Positions 1 to 8,239 of a stretch of DNA of 64,000 nt are shown here, piece by piece. The stretch comes from Moellerella sp963519845 (GTDB lineage: Bacteria; Pseudomonadota; Gammaproteobacteria; Enterobacterales; Enterobacteriaceae), in assembly GCA_963519845.1 (NCBI GenBank), contig CAUQNX010000003.1:1-64000 (forward strand), in the 5' to 3' direction. Made by a program: the position numbers and the translations under genes. Positions within the stretch are counted from its first letter, which is position 1. Each line of letters starts with the position of its first letter. Under the pieces are notes generated by a model. That model worked only from the letters and a program-made list of their open reading frames with translations, ran no database searches and was not told where the DNA came from.

Positions 1-134
1 GTTCCGCTTCTGCCGCTAAACGTTGACGCTCTGCCTCTTCCGCCGCTTGTTGTTCAGCCAACTTACGAGCTTCTTCTTCGGCTGCCAGACGCTGTTGTTC
101 CGCTTCTGCCGCTAAACCTTGACGTTCGGCTTCA
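1..134. repeat. 96-bp direct repeat inside the FtsY acidic domain
   Basis: The segment beginning at position 1 recurs at 97 almost base for base over about 38 bases, giving a 96-bp (32-codon) period. It encodes an Ala/Glu/Gln/Arg-rich repeat containing AEAEQQRLAAE. Only one full unit and part of another are in view, so the copy number is unknown. The FtsY A domain varies in length between species, and repeat expansion of this type is a plausible source of that variation. Confidence 0.75.
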
Positions 135-451
135 TCCGCTAAGACTTTATCCGTCGCGATATCGATTTGACGCTGACGCTCTGCTGCGGACTCTGCCGCT
201 TGACGCATTTCATCGTCAATTCTGCGTTCACGCTCAGCGACGACGTCTGCAGCTGCTTGAACCGCGGCATCTTCAGCTTGACGCTGTTGATCAAATGAGG
301 ATACGACCTCATCTGCTTTCTCTTGTTGCGCTAAGGTTTCTTCTTCAGCGGCTTGCTGCGTTTGTGTTAATTTTTCATCCTGTGACTGTTTGTCATCTTT
401 ACGCCCAAATCCTAACCAGGAAAAAAAACCTTTTTTCTTATCTTTAGCCAT
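1..451 (-). CDS. ftsY: Signal recognition particle receptor FtsY, N-terminal part (runs off the left edge)
   Basis: FtsY is the membrane-associated SRP receptor GTPase that delivers ribosome-nascent chain complexes to SecYEG. Only the first 150 codons are in the window, read leftwards from the ATG at 451. The start MAKDKKKGFFSWLGFGRK is the amphipathic, basic membrane-targeting helix of enterobacterial FtsY. It is followed by the acidic, Ala/Glu/Gln-rich A domain, which here contains direct repeats. The GTPase (NG) domain lies outside the window. A purine-rich GAGGAG lies upstream of the start. Divergent rsmD next door is the E. coli arrangement. Identity is secure from the N-terminus plus synteny. 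Confidence 0.93.
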   Translation of the reverse strand, partial: MAKDKKKGFFSWLGFGRKDDKQSQDEKLTQTQQAAEEETLAQQEKADEVVSSFDQQRQAEDAAVQAAADVVAERERRIDDEMRQAAESAAERQRQIDIATDKVLADEAERQGLAAEAEQQRLAAEEEARKLAEQQAAEEAERQRLAAEAE

Positions 452-905
452 CAGCCACTGCACTCCTCACAATAAAAACAGGGCGTTTATACTCGTCATA
501 CGTCAAGTTACAGATATGTTAACTGCACTTTATCACCCAAATCACTTAATTGGAGCAAGTTCATAGGGATAACATCAGTCACTGCATTCCTGCACCTTAA
601 ATTATTTAGCGTATAATTATTAACTCAAAACCTAGGGTTTAATGTATTGTTATTAACAATATATGAAATCATGATCTATTTTATACTCATTTATATCATG
701 ACTGATAGTTGTAAATACATGTGTTCAATAGGAAACAGTATACCTTTACTGATCAAGGATGTCCCCAAAAAGCATGGGTTACAACGGTAGAATCCGAGAA
801 GATCATTTCAGCGCTCTTTTAGCATCGCTGCAAAAATTAAACGCGACAAGAGCGCTTAAGCCCATTATCATTTTTGTAAATTCAAAAGTAACAGCAAAAG
901 TAACT
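452..905. other. Divergent ftsY/rsmD intergenic region, no gene seen
   Basis: About 450 bp, AT-rich, without a convincing coding frame. The reading frame of rsmD stays open upstream to 759, but that extension has no family counterpart. The region must hold the divergent promoters for ftsY and rsmD. I see no clear terminator, operator or riboswitch. Confidence 0.6.
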
Positions 906-1487
906 ATGGCAAAGAAACCACAAGCAGTATCAATGGGTCAAATTCGTATTATTGGCGGCCAGTGGCGTGGGCGCAAACTGCCTGTACGTGATAGTGAGGG
1001 CTTACGTCCCACTACGGACAGAGTCAGAGAAACACTCTTTAACTGGCTGATGCCAGTTATACAAGATGCCCGCTGTCTTGACTGTTTTGCTGGTAGTGGC
1101 GCACTCGGCCTTGAAGCCTTGTCGCGTTATGCCTCATCGGCGACATTAATCGAGCTGGATAAAGCCAATTCTCGTCAGCTGACGGAAAATTTATCACGCT
1201 TGCAGGCACAAGATGCCACTGTGATTAACGCCAATACGCTCACCTACCTTGAGCAACCAGGCACGCCTTTTGATATTATTTTTCTCGACCCACCATTTCG
1301 TAAAGGTTTATTATCCAATACTGTTCAATTATTGGAACAAAATCAATGGTTAGCTGATGAGTGTTGGATTTATATTGAATCTGAAGTTGAGTCACCATTG
1401 AGTGATATTCCTGCTAACTGGCATTTACATCGCGAAAAAATAGCTGGCCAAGTTGCTTACCGTCTTTATATTCGTCAATCTAATTAA
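906..1487 (+). CDS. rsmD: 16S rRNA (guanine966-N2)-methyltransferase RsmD
   Basis: RsmD methylates G966 of 16S rRNA on the small subunit with S-adenosylmethionine. The product is about 193 aa, close to E. coli RsmD. Visible motifs are the N-terminal GQIRIIGGQWRGRKLPV block, RPTTDRVRETLFNWL, the SAM-binding loop DCFAGSGALGLEALSR and the catalytic DPPF. The frame is open from 759, but the extra 49 residues have no counterpart in the family, so the ATG at 906 is preferred although its ribosome binding site is weak. The stop overlaps the next start by one base, so rsmD and yhhL are translationally coupled. Confidence 0.93.
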   Translation: MAKKPQAVSMGQIRIIGGQWRGRKLPVRDSEGLRPTTDRVRETLFNWLMPVIQDARCLDCFAGSGALGLEALSRYASSATLIELDKANSRQLTENLSRLQAQDATVINANTLTYLEQPGTPFDIIFLDPPFRKGLLSNTVQLLEQNQWLADECWIYIESEVESPLSDIPANWHLHREKIAGQVAYRLYIRQSN

Positions 1488-1810
1488 TGGAGAGTGCTGT
1501 GCTAATCAATATAGGCCGTTTATTAATGATCTCGGTTTGGGGATTTATGTTGTTTAACTTAATTCACCCGTTTCCCAAGCCCTTAAAATATTTTATGGAT
1601 ATCGCGATGATATTCATGGTCATTATGCACGCCTTGCAGACCCTATTTATGAAATCCACGCTACCTAAAGGCGAGAAGATGCCGCTTGGGCAACAAATAC
1701 GCCTGTTCTTTTTTGGCGTCTTTGAGTTGTTATCCATTCAAAAAGTACAAAAAGCGCAATTTGCTGAGCGTAAGCAAAAGTCAGATCTAACTAACCGTGA
1801 TAAACACTAG
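1487..1810 (+). CDS. yhhL: YhhL family (DUF1145) small membrane protein
   Basis: A small inner-membrane protein of unknown function with two hydrophobic helices and a central LIHPFPKPLKYF motif, followed by RLFFFGVFELLSIQKVQKAQ, as in E. coli YhhL. It follows rsmD directly and its ATG overlaps the rsmD stop. A GTG at 1499 preceded by GGAGAG is an alternative start that would give a length nearer the E. coli protein. Gene order is as in E. coli. Function is not known from sequence. Confidence 0.85.
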   Translation: MESAVLINIGRLLMISVWGFMLFNLIHPFPKPLKYFMDIAMIFMVIMHALQTLFMKSTLPKGEKMPLGQQIRLFFFGVFELLSIQKVQKAQFAERKQKSDLTNRDKH

Positions 1811-1826
1811 ATTGATCATAGGCCTA

Positions 1827-2180
1827 TCATTCAGGCTCGAATCGAATAAATCGACTACCTTGCATATAGAGAGTGCCTTTGCTATTTTTTTCGATGGCGA
1901 GGTAGATAGCTTCATCTTTTAGAATCACTTTTATTGTATCCCCCTGAACAAGAGGTCGGAAATCAATTTCATAGCGAAATGTTTCGGGGGATACTACGTC
2001 ACGCTCACGGGAACGCATATTGGGATAAGGATAATCCCTTTTATTTTCAACCACTACCGCAAAGTGCCTTTCTGCTGAATTATCATCGATAATATTCTGC
2101 TCGCGCTGATCAAAAAAACGTTTGGTCGCCAGTACCCCAATGATCGCCAGCACAATAATCAGTAAAATAGGTTTATTCAT
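1827..2180 (-). CDS. yhhM: YhhM family (DUF2500) membrane-anchored protein
   Basis: A 117-residue protein with one N-terminal membrane segment (about residues 4-20) and a soluble C-terminal domain ending GTLYMQGSRFIRFEPE, typical of DUF2500/YhhM. The family has no assigned function. It is convergent with rsmD-yhhL, whose stop lies only 16 bp away, and divergent from yhhN, as in E. coli. No terminator is obvious in the short convergent gap. Confidence 0.85.
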   Translation of the reverse strand: MNKPILLIIVLAIIGVLATKRFFDQREQNIIDDNSAERHFAVVVENKRDYPYPNMRSRERDVVSPETFRYEIDFRPLVQGDTIKVILKDEAIYLAIEKNSKGTLYMQGSRFIRFEPE

Positions 2181-2381
2181 TATTTATCACAACCATTTAG
2201 AGAGAAAAAATTCTCAAACCAAGCTAGTAATGCGATCAACGGCCGCCCTAGTGTAAATTCTAGATAAGTTAACCGTCAGTTTCCTTTGAATTATTCAACC
2301 TATAGTTTATCTTATGAGATGGAATTAGCGCATTTATTTATCCCTAAGCGCTGATAAATTCATATTAATAAGGATGCGTTT

Positions 2382-3008
2382 ATGATTAGTTGGCCATTCC
2401 TTGCGGTACTTTTTTCAGGTTGGTTATATGTTGATGCAGCATATCGAGGCCCGAATTGGCAACGTTGGGTATTTAGACCCGTCACATTGCTGTTACTGCT
2501 CTTCTGGGGATTGAATGCGGACGTTACATTAGCTGGATATTTGATACTTGCTGGGCTCGCCGCCTCTCTGGTAGGTGATATGCTTCGCCTATTATCAAGT
2601 GAGCGCTTACTAGCATCTATATTTCTGATCTTTATTAGCTATTTACTATATACCATCAGCTTTGGCATGCAGATGAGCTTCAGCCTCTATCTGCCATGGA
2701 TACCCATTCCAATCATTATCGCGCTGGTTACCTTGCTGATTATTTGGACTAAACTCGAAAAACTACAGGCTCCCGTATTTGCAGTGGTTATTATGGCAAT
2801 GATCATGGCATGGGTCGCTGGAGATCAATACTTTGGTCTTGCTCGCGAAGGGAACTTTTCTATTATGATCGGTGCATTTTCACTGCTGATCGCCAACTCT
2901 ATCTGGCTAATTGCCCGTTTTAGATTTCCCTTTAAAGCCTCTAAAGCACTAGTTGCCGCCCTCTATTTCTTCGGACAGTTTTTTATTATCCGTTCGCTAT
3001 ACCTTTAA
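2382..3008 (+). CDS. yhhN: YhhN, TMEM86/lysoplasmalogenase family membrane protein
   Basis: A polytopic membrane protein of 208 aa with about seven or eight hydrophobic segments and the family features GDMLRLL and AGDQYFG. The TMEM86 family includes lysoplasmalogenases that hydrolyse vinyl-ether lysolipids; whether the bacterial protein has that activity is inference. It sits between yhhM and zntA as in E. coli. The ATG is preceded by a weak AAGGA. Confidence 0.87.
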   Translation: MISWPFLAVLFSGWLYVDAAYRGPNWQRWVFRPVTLLLLLFWGLNADVTLAGYLILAGLAASLVGDMLRLLSSERLLASIFLIFISYLLYTISFGMQMSFSLYLPWIPIPIIIALVTLLIIWTKLEKLQAPVFAVVIMAMIMAWVAGDQYFGLAREGNFSIMIGAFSLLIANSIWLIARFRFPFKASKALVAALYFFGQFFIIRSLYL

Positions 3009-3091
3009 TTCGGTCATTGTAACCACTGAGCCAGTTGATGAGTACCCAAATCTAAATAGCATTTTTTATCAACTGGCCCCCTAATTTCGGT

Positions 3092-3123
3092 TTGACTCTG
3101 GAGTAGGCTCCAGAGTATAGACT
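3092..3123 (+). promoter_or_regulatory. zntA promoter with ZntR (MerR-family) operator
   Basis: TTGACT (3092-3097) and TAGACT (3118-3123) are separated by 20 bp, the long spacer typical of MerR-family promoters. Within the spacer region a 22-bp dyad runs from 3095 to 3116, with 9-bp arms ACTCTGGAG and CTCCAGAGT around TAGG. This is nearly identical to the E. coli ZntR operator. Zn(II), Cd(II) or Pb(II) bound to ZntR would underwind this DNA and activate zntA. Confidence 0.92.
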
Positions 3124-3168
3124 GATGCTAATTAGATAGATTAGACTACTTAGATAGGGAGGGTGTCT

Positions 3169-5586
3169 ATGCACTCACACAATGAAAAACATGATGCTAC
3201 GCATAAACATAGCAGCAGTTGCTGCTCATCAACCACCTGCTCTGACACGGCTCAGAAAGTAAGTAATGACTCACATACTCACTCTTCCGGTAAAGATAAA
3301 TCACTGGAAGAGAGTGATGAGGAGCAACATCAGCATTCTGCTAGTTGTAACGATGAGCATCTACATGATGACCATGATCATGAAGGGCACGATCACAGCA
3401 AGCATGCGCATAATCATGCCCATGGCGAAAGTTGCAGCCACGACGGTGCAGCAGTAAGCGAAACCATAGCGCCAACCCAGGTGGGAGGAAAACGCTTTAG
3501 CTGGATTATTCGCGGAATGGATTGCCCTAGCTGCGCGCAAAAAATTGAAGCTGCGATGCGCCAAATTCCAGAAGTAAAACAAGCTAAGGTGCTATTTTCA
3601 ACCGAGAAATTGGTTGTTGATGCCGACGTTGATGTTCGCGACGCCGTAGTCAAAGTAGCAAAAACCGCGGGCTATGAACTATTTGATGCCGAAAAAGGCG
3701 CTGCCAGTGTTGCTCAGCCCCCGCAAAGCTTATTGAAAGAAGCTAAGCCAGTCATTATTTTAGCTATCTTAATGGCCTTAAGCTGGAGTATTGAGTTTGT
3801 TAACCCAACTCTCGGCAAATATGCCTTTATTATCACCACCTTATTTGGTCTCTATCCTGTAGCACGTAAATCATTACGATTAATTCGTACGGGTTCACCT
3901 TTCGCTATCGAAACCTTGATGACAGTCGCTGCCCTAGGTGCCATTTTTATTCAGGCTACCGAAGAAGCGGCAATGGTCATTCTGCTGTTTATGCTGGGTG
4001 AAATGCTTGAATCCTATTCAGCGGGCAGAGCAAGACGAGGTGTTAGTGCCTTGATGGCCCTTGTACCTGAAGATGCGGTATTAATTAAAGATGGCAAAAA
4101 AGTCGTTGTGCCTATATCGCAATTACGTCCTGGTGACATTATCGAAATCGCTCCGGGCGGAAGATTACCCACAGATGCTGAGTTAGTCACTGCTTTTGCT
4201 AGCTTTGATGAGAGTGCTCTCACTGGTGAATCCGTCCCTGTTGAACGTACCACCGGCGAAAAAGTAGCGGCTGGCTGTCTATCCGTTGATCGCGCCGTGC
4301 AAATGAAAGTGGTGTCTGAGCAAGGTAAGAATGCGATTGACCGTATTCTACTACTGATCGAAGAAGCTGAAGAGCGTCGCGCACCAATTGAGCGTTTTAT
4401 TGATAACTTCAGCCGTATTTATACTCCACTGATTATGCTGTTCGCAGCGCTAGTTATTGTTATCCCACCACTGTTCTTTGGCGGATTATGGGATGAGTGG
4501 ATTTATCGCGGTCTGACCTTACTGTTAATTGGTTGTCCTTGTGCTCTGGTTATCTCAACACCAGCGGCTATTACCTCCGCACTGGCGGCGGCAACACGCA
4601 GAGGCGCATTAATCAAAGGCGGCGCTGCACTTGAACAACTAGGTACGATCACCACAGTAGCGCTGGATAAAACTGGTACTCTGACTGAAGGTAAACCACA
4701 GGTTACCGATGCTATCCCAGCAGAAGGGATCACTCGCGAATACTTAGCAAGAGTCACCTCTTCCGTTGAAGTAGGTTCTCACCACCCATTAGCGAAAGCC
4801 ATTATTATCTATGCGGAGAAACTGAAACAAGCAGTTGTCGAAGCCGATGATCGCAAAGCATTAGCAGGTAAAGGCGTCGAAGGTTATCTGGCGGGTAAAC
4901 ATGTTTTAGTCAGCGCCCCCGCTCGATTAGAGCCACCATTGAGTAACAGTTGGCAGAAACAGGTTGATACCCTTGAATCACAGGGCAAAACTGTGGTTGT
5001 GACGCTGGAAGAAGGTAAAGTCATTGGCTTAGTGGCAATGCAAGACACGTTGCGCAGTGATGCAGTCAAAGCGATTGCCTTGTTAAAAGCGATGAATGTT
5101 AATGCGGTAATGTTAACGGGTGATAACCCTCGCGCCGCTGCTGCGATTGCTAATCAACTAGGTATGGATTTCCGCGCAGGACTATTACCAGAAGACAAAG
5201 TTACTGCGGTCACTGAGCTCAATAAAAACCATAGCACTATGATGGTAGGTGACGGTATCAACGATGCGCCAGCAATGAAAGCATCAAGCATTGGTGTAGC
5301 GATGGGAAGTGGTACTGATGTGGCGTTGGAAACAGCAGACGCGGCATTAACCCATAACCGTCTCACTGGATTAGCTGAAATTATCGCGCTATCTCGTGCA
5401 ACTCGCAAAATTATTCGTGAAAATATCGCACTGTCGATTGGTTTAAAAGCCGTATTCTTAGTAACCAGTTTGTTTGGGATTACGGGCCTTTGGGTTGCGG
5501 TGCTAGCAGATACAGGTGCAACAGCTCTGGTTACAGCTAACGCTATACGCTTACTCAGAGTTAAACTGCCCGGTATAGAGAAGTAA
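3169..5586 (+). CDS. zntA: Zn(II)/Cd(II)/Pb(II)-exporting P1B-type ATPase ZntA
   Basis: Inner-membrane ATPase that expels Zn, Cd and Pb. The start at 3169 has AGGGAGGG six bases upstream; a GTG two codons earlier is less likely. Order of parts: a His/Cys/Asp-rich tail of about 110 residues, a heavy-metal domain with GMDCPSC (Cys119, Cys122), membrane helices, the actuator TGES, the transmembrane CPC (Cys456-Pro-Cys458), the phosphorylated Asp500 in DKTGT, SHHPLAKA, and GDGINDAP. The N-terminal tail is much richer in His than E. coli ZntA. The gene is single, with its own ZntR-type promoter and a terminator shared with convergent tusA. Confidence 0.96.
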   Translation: MHSHNEKHDATHKHSSSCCSSTTCSDTAQKVSNDSHTHSSGKDKSLEESDEEQHQHSASCNDEHLHDDHDHEGHDHSKHAHNHAHGESCSHDGAAVSETIAPTQVGGKRFSWIIRGMDCPSCAQKIEAAMRQIPEVKQAKVLFSTEKLVVDADVDVRDAVVKVAKTAGYELFDAEKGAASVAQPPQSLLKEAKPVIILAILMALSWSIEFVNPTLGKYAFIITTLFGLYPVARKSLRLIRTGSPFAIETLMTVAALGAIFIQATEEAAMVILLFMLGEMLESYSAGRARRGVSALMALVPEDAVLIKDGKKVVVPISQLRPGDIIEIAPGGRLPTDAELVTAFASFDESALTGESVPVERTTGEKVAAGCLSVDRAVQMKVVSEQGKNAIDRILLLIEEAEERRAPIERFIDNFSRIYTPLIMLFAALVIVIPPLFFGGLWDEWIYRGLTLLLIGCPCALVISTPAAITSALAAATRRGALIKGGAALEQLGTITTVALDKTGTLTEGKPQVTDAIPAEGITREYLARVTSSVEVGSHHPLAKAIIIYAEKLKQAVVEADDRKALAGKGVEGYLAGKHVLVSAPARLEPPLSNSWQKQVDTLESQGKTVVVTLEEGKVIGLVAMQDTLRSDAVKAIALLKAMNVNAVMLTGDNPRAAAAIANQLGMDFRAGLLPEDKVTAVTELNKNHSTMMVGDGINDAPAMKASSIGVAMGSGTDVALETADAALTHNRLTGLAEIIALSRATRKIIRENIALSIGLKAVFLVTSLFGITGLWVAVLADTGATALVTANAIRLLRVKLPGIEK

Positions 5587-5644
5587 CAGAAGACATATTG
5601 TCATCAACAACAAAATGACTTGTTACCCGCAAAAAGTAGTAAGT

Positions 5645-5688
5645 AAAAAAACCACCCCACTGGTGATACTCACGGTGGGGTGGTTTTC
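5645..5688. terminator. Bidirectional terminator between zntA and tusA
   Basis: A 10-bp GC-rich stem (ACCACCCCAC at 5651-5660, GTGGGGTGGT at 5675-5684) is flanked by A-rich sequence on the left and TTTT on the right. It can therefore stop both zntA and tusA transcripts. Confidence 0.9.
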
Positions 5689-5727
5689 ATTTATCAATTA
5701 CCCAGTCACTCTCTAATTAAATACAGC

Positions 5728-5982
5728 TTATAAACCCGCAGATTTCTTGCGCAATAAATAGCGATAAGGCGCTTGCTCTGTTTCTGAGGCAATCAACTCA
5801 TGCTCCATAAAACGACAAAAACCGGGAATATCACGCGTAGTCGCAGGATCATCTGCAATAATGGTCAGTGTTTCCCCTTCAGCCATATTACGCACAGTTT
5901 TACGCACCAACATAACCGGCTCAGGGCAACGTAAACCTAGGGTATCGAGGGTTTTATCACTATTGGAGTAAATATCAGACAT
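5728..5982 (-). CDS. tusA: Sulfur carrier TusA
   Basis: TusA takes persulfide sulfur from IscS and passes it to TusBCD for 2-thiolation of U34 in tRNAs; it also feeds other sulfur routes. The 84-residue product has the family signature LGLRCPEPVM with the catalytic Cys19. Length and gene order (zntA-tusA-yhhQ) agree with E. coli, where it was first called sirA. It is divergent from yhhQ. Confidence 0.95.
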   Translation of the reverse strand: MSDIYSNSDKTLDTLGLRCPEPVMLVRKTVRNMAEGETLTIIADDPATTRDIPGFCRFMEHELIASETEQAPYRYLLRKKSAGL

Positions 5983-6138
5983 AAAAGAACATTCTCGATT
6001 TTTGAATAAAGTCTATTTAGTCCAGTATATCTCAAATTTAACACTTGCGTGATTACCTCTTTTGCATTTGTTGCGCAACGAGCGTATGATGCGCTTTCGC
6101 TGCGAGTCAGCGAGCTTTATTTTACTATTTTTCGTGTT

Positions 6139-6170
6139 ATGGGTTCCCTCACCCCATCCAATTAAAAAGG
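6139..6170 (+). promoter_or_regulatory. Candidate preQ1-I riboswitch controlling yhhQ translation
   Basis: A 5-bp stem ATGGG (6139-6143) / CCCAT (6153-6157) closes a loop TTCCCTCAC that fits the preQ1-I loop consensus (GGTTC...ACCC). It is followed by an A-rich tail ending AAAAAGG (6164-6170). Pairing of the tail GG with loop CC would form the class I pseudoknot. That GG is also the ribosome binding site of yhhQ, six bases before its ATG, so ligand binding should block translation. The downstream gene imports queuosine precursors, which is the expected partner. Read by eye, not by covariance model. Confidence 0.75.
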
Positions 6171-6176
6171 TCAGAA

Positions 6177-6845
6177 ATGTTTGATTTAACCGCACAGCAG
6201 CGAGCAACTGCTTTAATTTTGCTTTCGCTTTTCCACATCCTGATCATTACTTCCAGTAATTATCTGGTTCAGTTGCCAATGACTATTTTTGGCTTCCATA
6301 CCACTTGGGGTGCTTTTACCTTCCCATTTATCTTTTTAGCGACTGATTTAACGGTACGCGTCTTTGGTGCGCCTTTAGCTCGACGCATTATCTCGACGGT
6401 TATGCTGCCAGCCTTATTGATCTCTTATGTAATATCAGCACTTTTCTTTCAAGGTGGCTGGCAAGGCTTTGCTGCACTGAGTGAATTTAATCTCTTTGTT
6501 GCCCGTATCGCAACGGCCAGTTTTATGGCTTATGTGTTAGGCCAGATTTTGGATGTCAGTGTCTTTAATCGTCTACGCAAAAATCGTCGTTGGTGGGTTG
6601 CACCTGCCGCTGCCATGTTCTTTGGTAACCTACTCGATACTATCGCATTCTTTTTTATTGCCTTTTATCGCAGTACCGATCCCTTTATGGCAGCAAACTG
6701 GATTGAGATTGCTCTTGTTGACTACACCTTTAAACTCGCTATCTGCATGCTGTTTTTCTTGCCTGCCTATGGCGTATTGCTCAACGTGATCCTGCGCTAC
6801 TTTTTCGCTAGTAACAGTAAAAAACAGTACGCAGAAATACATTGA
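6177..6845 (+). CDS. yhhQ: Queuosine precursor (preQ0/preQ1) transporter YhhQ
   Basis: YhhQ (COG1738, Vut_1 family) takes up 7-deazaguanine precursors for tRNA queuosine modification. The 222-residue product has about six membrane helices and characteristic segments FGFHTTWGAFTFPFIFLATD, FFGNLLDT and DYTFKLAI, closely matching E. coli YhhQ. It is monocistronic between divergent tusA and a downstream terminator. The candidate preQ1 riboswitch in its leader supports the substrate assignment. Confidence 0.94.
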   Translation: MFDLTAQQRATALILLSLFHILIITSSNYLVQLPMTIFGFHTTWGAFTFPFIFLATDLTVRVFGAPLARRIISTVMLPALLISYVISALFFQGGWQGFAALSEFNLFVARIATASFMAYVLGQILDVSVFNRLRKNRRWWVAPAAAMFFGNLLDTIAFFFIAFYRSTDPFMAANWIEIALVDYTFKLAICMLFFLPAYGVLLNVILRYFFASNSKKQYAEIH

Positions 6846-6849
6846 TCAA

Positions 6850-6893
6850 CAGCCCTTGTTGCACTCCAGCAAGGGCTGAATTAACTTTCTTTT
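6850..6893 (+). terminator. Intrinsic terminator after yhhQ
   Basis: Stem CAGCCCTTG (6850-6858) / CAAGGGCTG (6870-6878), followed by an AT-rich stretch ending in CTTTCTTTT. The following 250 bp up to dhaK contain no gene; the dhaK promoter must lie there, but I recognise no clear operator. Confidence 0.8.
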
Positions 6894-7143
6894 CTCTCCT
6901 CTTAAACATCCTGATCCATCTCTCATTTTCTTGGTTTGTTTCATCATAATATCCTCTAACATGTTAGTCTGATTGAAGAAAAATCAGTCTATATGGCTAT
7001 CAAGTTGTTGTTGGCTATATAGAGATATTCCAATTATTCCCTTAGTACATTAAAGCCTATAATTAGGGTCGATTAGATAAAATTAATTGATCTTCCCCTA
7101 GCTACTATCAGTCTGATTTAAGTCTCATTTTGGAGTCTGAAAT

Positions 7144-8214
7144 ATGAAAAAACTGATCAATCGTGTCGAAGATGTTATCGCTGAAGTCAATCATGCTCTG
7201 ACACTTGCCCATCCAAATCTGCGTCTCAATATCGATCCCACTTATATTACCCGCCAAGATGCCCCCATTAGCGGAAAAGTCGGATTACTATCGGGAGGTG
7301 GAAGCGGCCACGAACCTATGCACAGCGGTTACATTGGATACGGTATGCTCGATGGAGCCTGCCCAGGAGAGATGTTTACCTCTCCGACACCCGATCAGAT
7401 GATTGAGTGCGCCATGGCTATCGATAGTGGCGAAGGCGTGCTGATGATCATTAAAAATTACACCGGCGATATACTCAATTTCGAAATGGCCACAGAACTG
7501 CTACATGATGCGGATATCAAAATCGCCACTGTTCTAGTCGATGATGATGTTGCGGTAAAAGATAGCCTCTATACCGCTGGCCGTCGTGGCGTAGCTAACA
7601 CGGTTTTAATTGAAAAAATTCTGGGTGCTGCCGCAGAGAAACGCTATTCACTCGAACAACTAGTGACATTAGGGCATCGACTTAATAATGATGGCCATAG
7701 CATTGGCATTGCCTTAAATGCCTGTACTGTACCAGCAGCAGGTAAACCCTCCTTTACGCTCGCAGACGATGAAATGGAATTTGGTGTCGGTATTCACGGC
7801 GAACCCGGTATTGAGCGACGTAAATTTACCGATCTTAATGATACCGTCGATCAGATGTTTGAAACCCTTATTAAGCATGGCCACTATGAACGAAATATTC
7901 GCCATTGGGATAGTGAAAATGGTGCTTGGGTGGAAGAAAAACAGGCTAAATCCCCACTTAAAAAAGGCGACTCTGTTATTGCTATGGTGAATAACTTAGG
8001 TTCGACACCAACTTCAGAACTCTATGCGGTCTTTGGCCGATTACACCACTGTTGTGAACGATTTGGATTGACGATCGAACGTAATTTAGTCGGCTCTTAC
8101 TGTACTTCGTTAGATATGCAGGGTGTCTCAATTACCTTATTAAAAGTTGATGAAGAAGTTCTCTCTCTATGGGATGAGCCAGTCAATACGCCAGCTCTCA
8201 GATGGAAATGTTAA
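7144..8214 (+). CDS. dhaK: Dihydroxyacetone kinase subunit DhaK
   Basis: DhaK binds dihydroxyacetone covalently as a hemiaminal through His218, which is present here in FGVGIHGEPGIERR. The length of 356 aa equals E. coli DhaK. GLLSGGGSGHEPMHSGYIG and DDDVAVKDSLYTAGRRG are the expected dihydroxyacetone-binding segments. The phosphate comes from ADP bound to DhaL. It is followed after 25 bp by dhaL. The two-gene architecture indicates the PTS-dependent type rather than the fused ATP-dependent kinase. Confidence 0.95.
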   Translation: MKKLINRVEDVIAEVNHALTLAHPNLRLNIDPTYITRQDAPISGKVGLLSGGGSGHEPMHSGYIGYGMLDGACPGEMFTSPTPDQMIECAMAIDSGEGVLMIIKNYTGDILNFEMATELLHDADIKIATVLVDDDVAVKDSLYTAGRRGVANTVLIEKILGAAAEKRYSLEQLVTLGHRLNNDGHSIGIALNACTVPAAGKPSFTLADDEMEFGVGIHGEPGIERRKFTDLNDTVDQMFETLIKHGHYERNIRHWDSENGAWVEEKQAKSPLKKGDSVIAMVNNLGSTPTSELYAVFGRLHHCCERFGLTIERNLVGSYCTSLDMQGVSITLLKVDEEVLSLWDEPVNTPALRWKC

Positions 8215-8239
8215 TTCAGCAAACTGACAGGAGTTATTT

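Noticed and set aside
759..905. N-terminal extension of RsmD by 49 residues
   Set aside because: Not present in the family and composition looks non-coding; the ATG at 906 fits E. coli RsmD.
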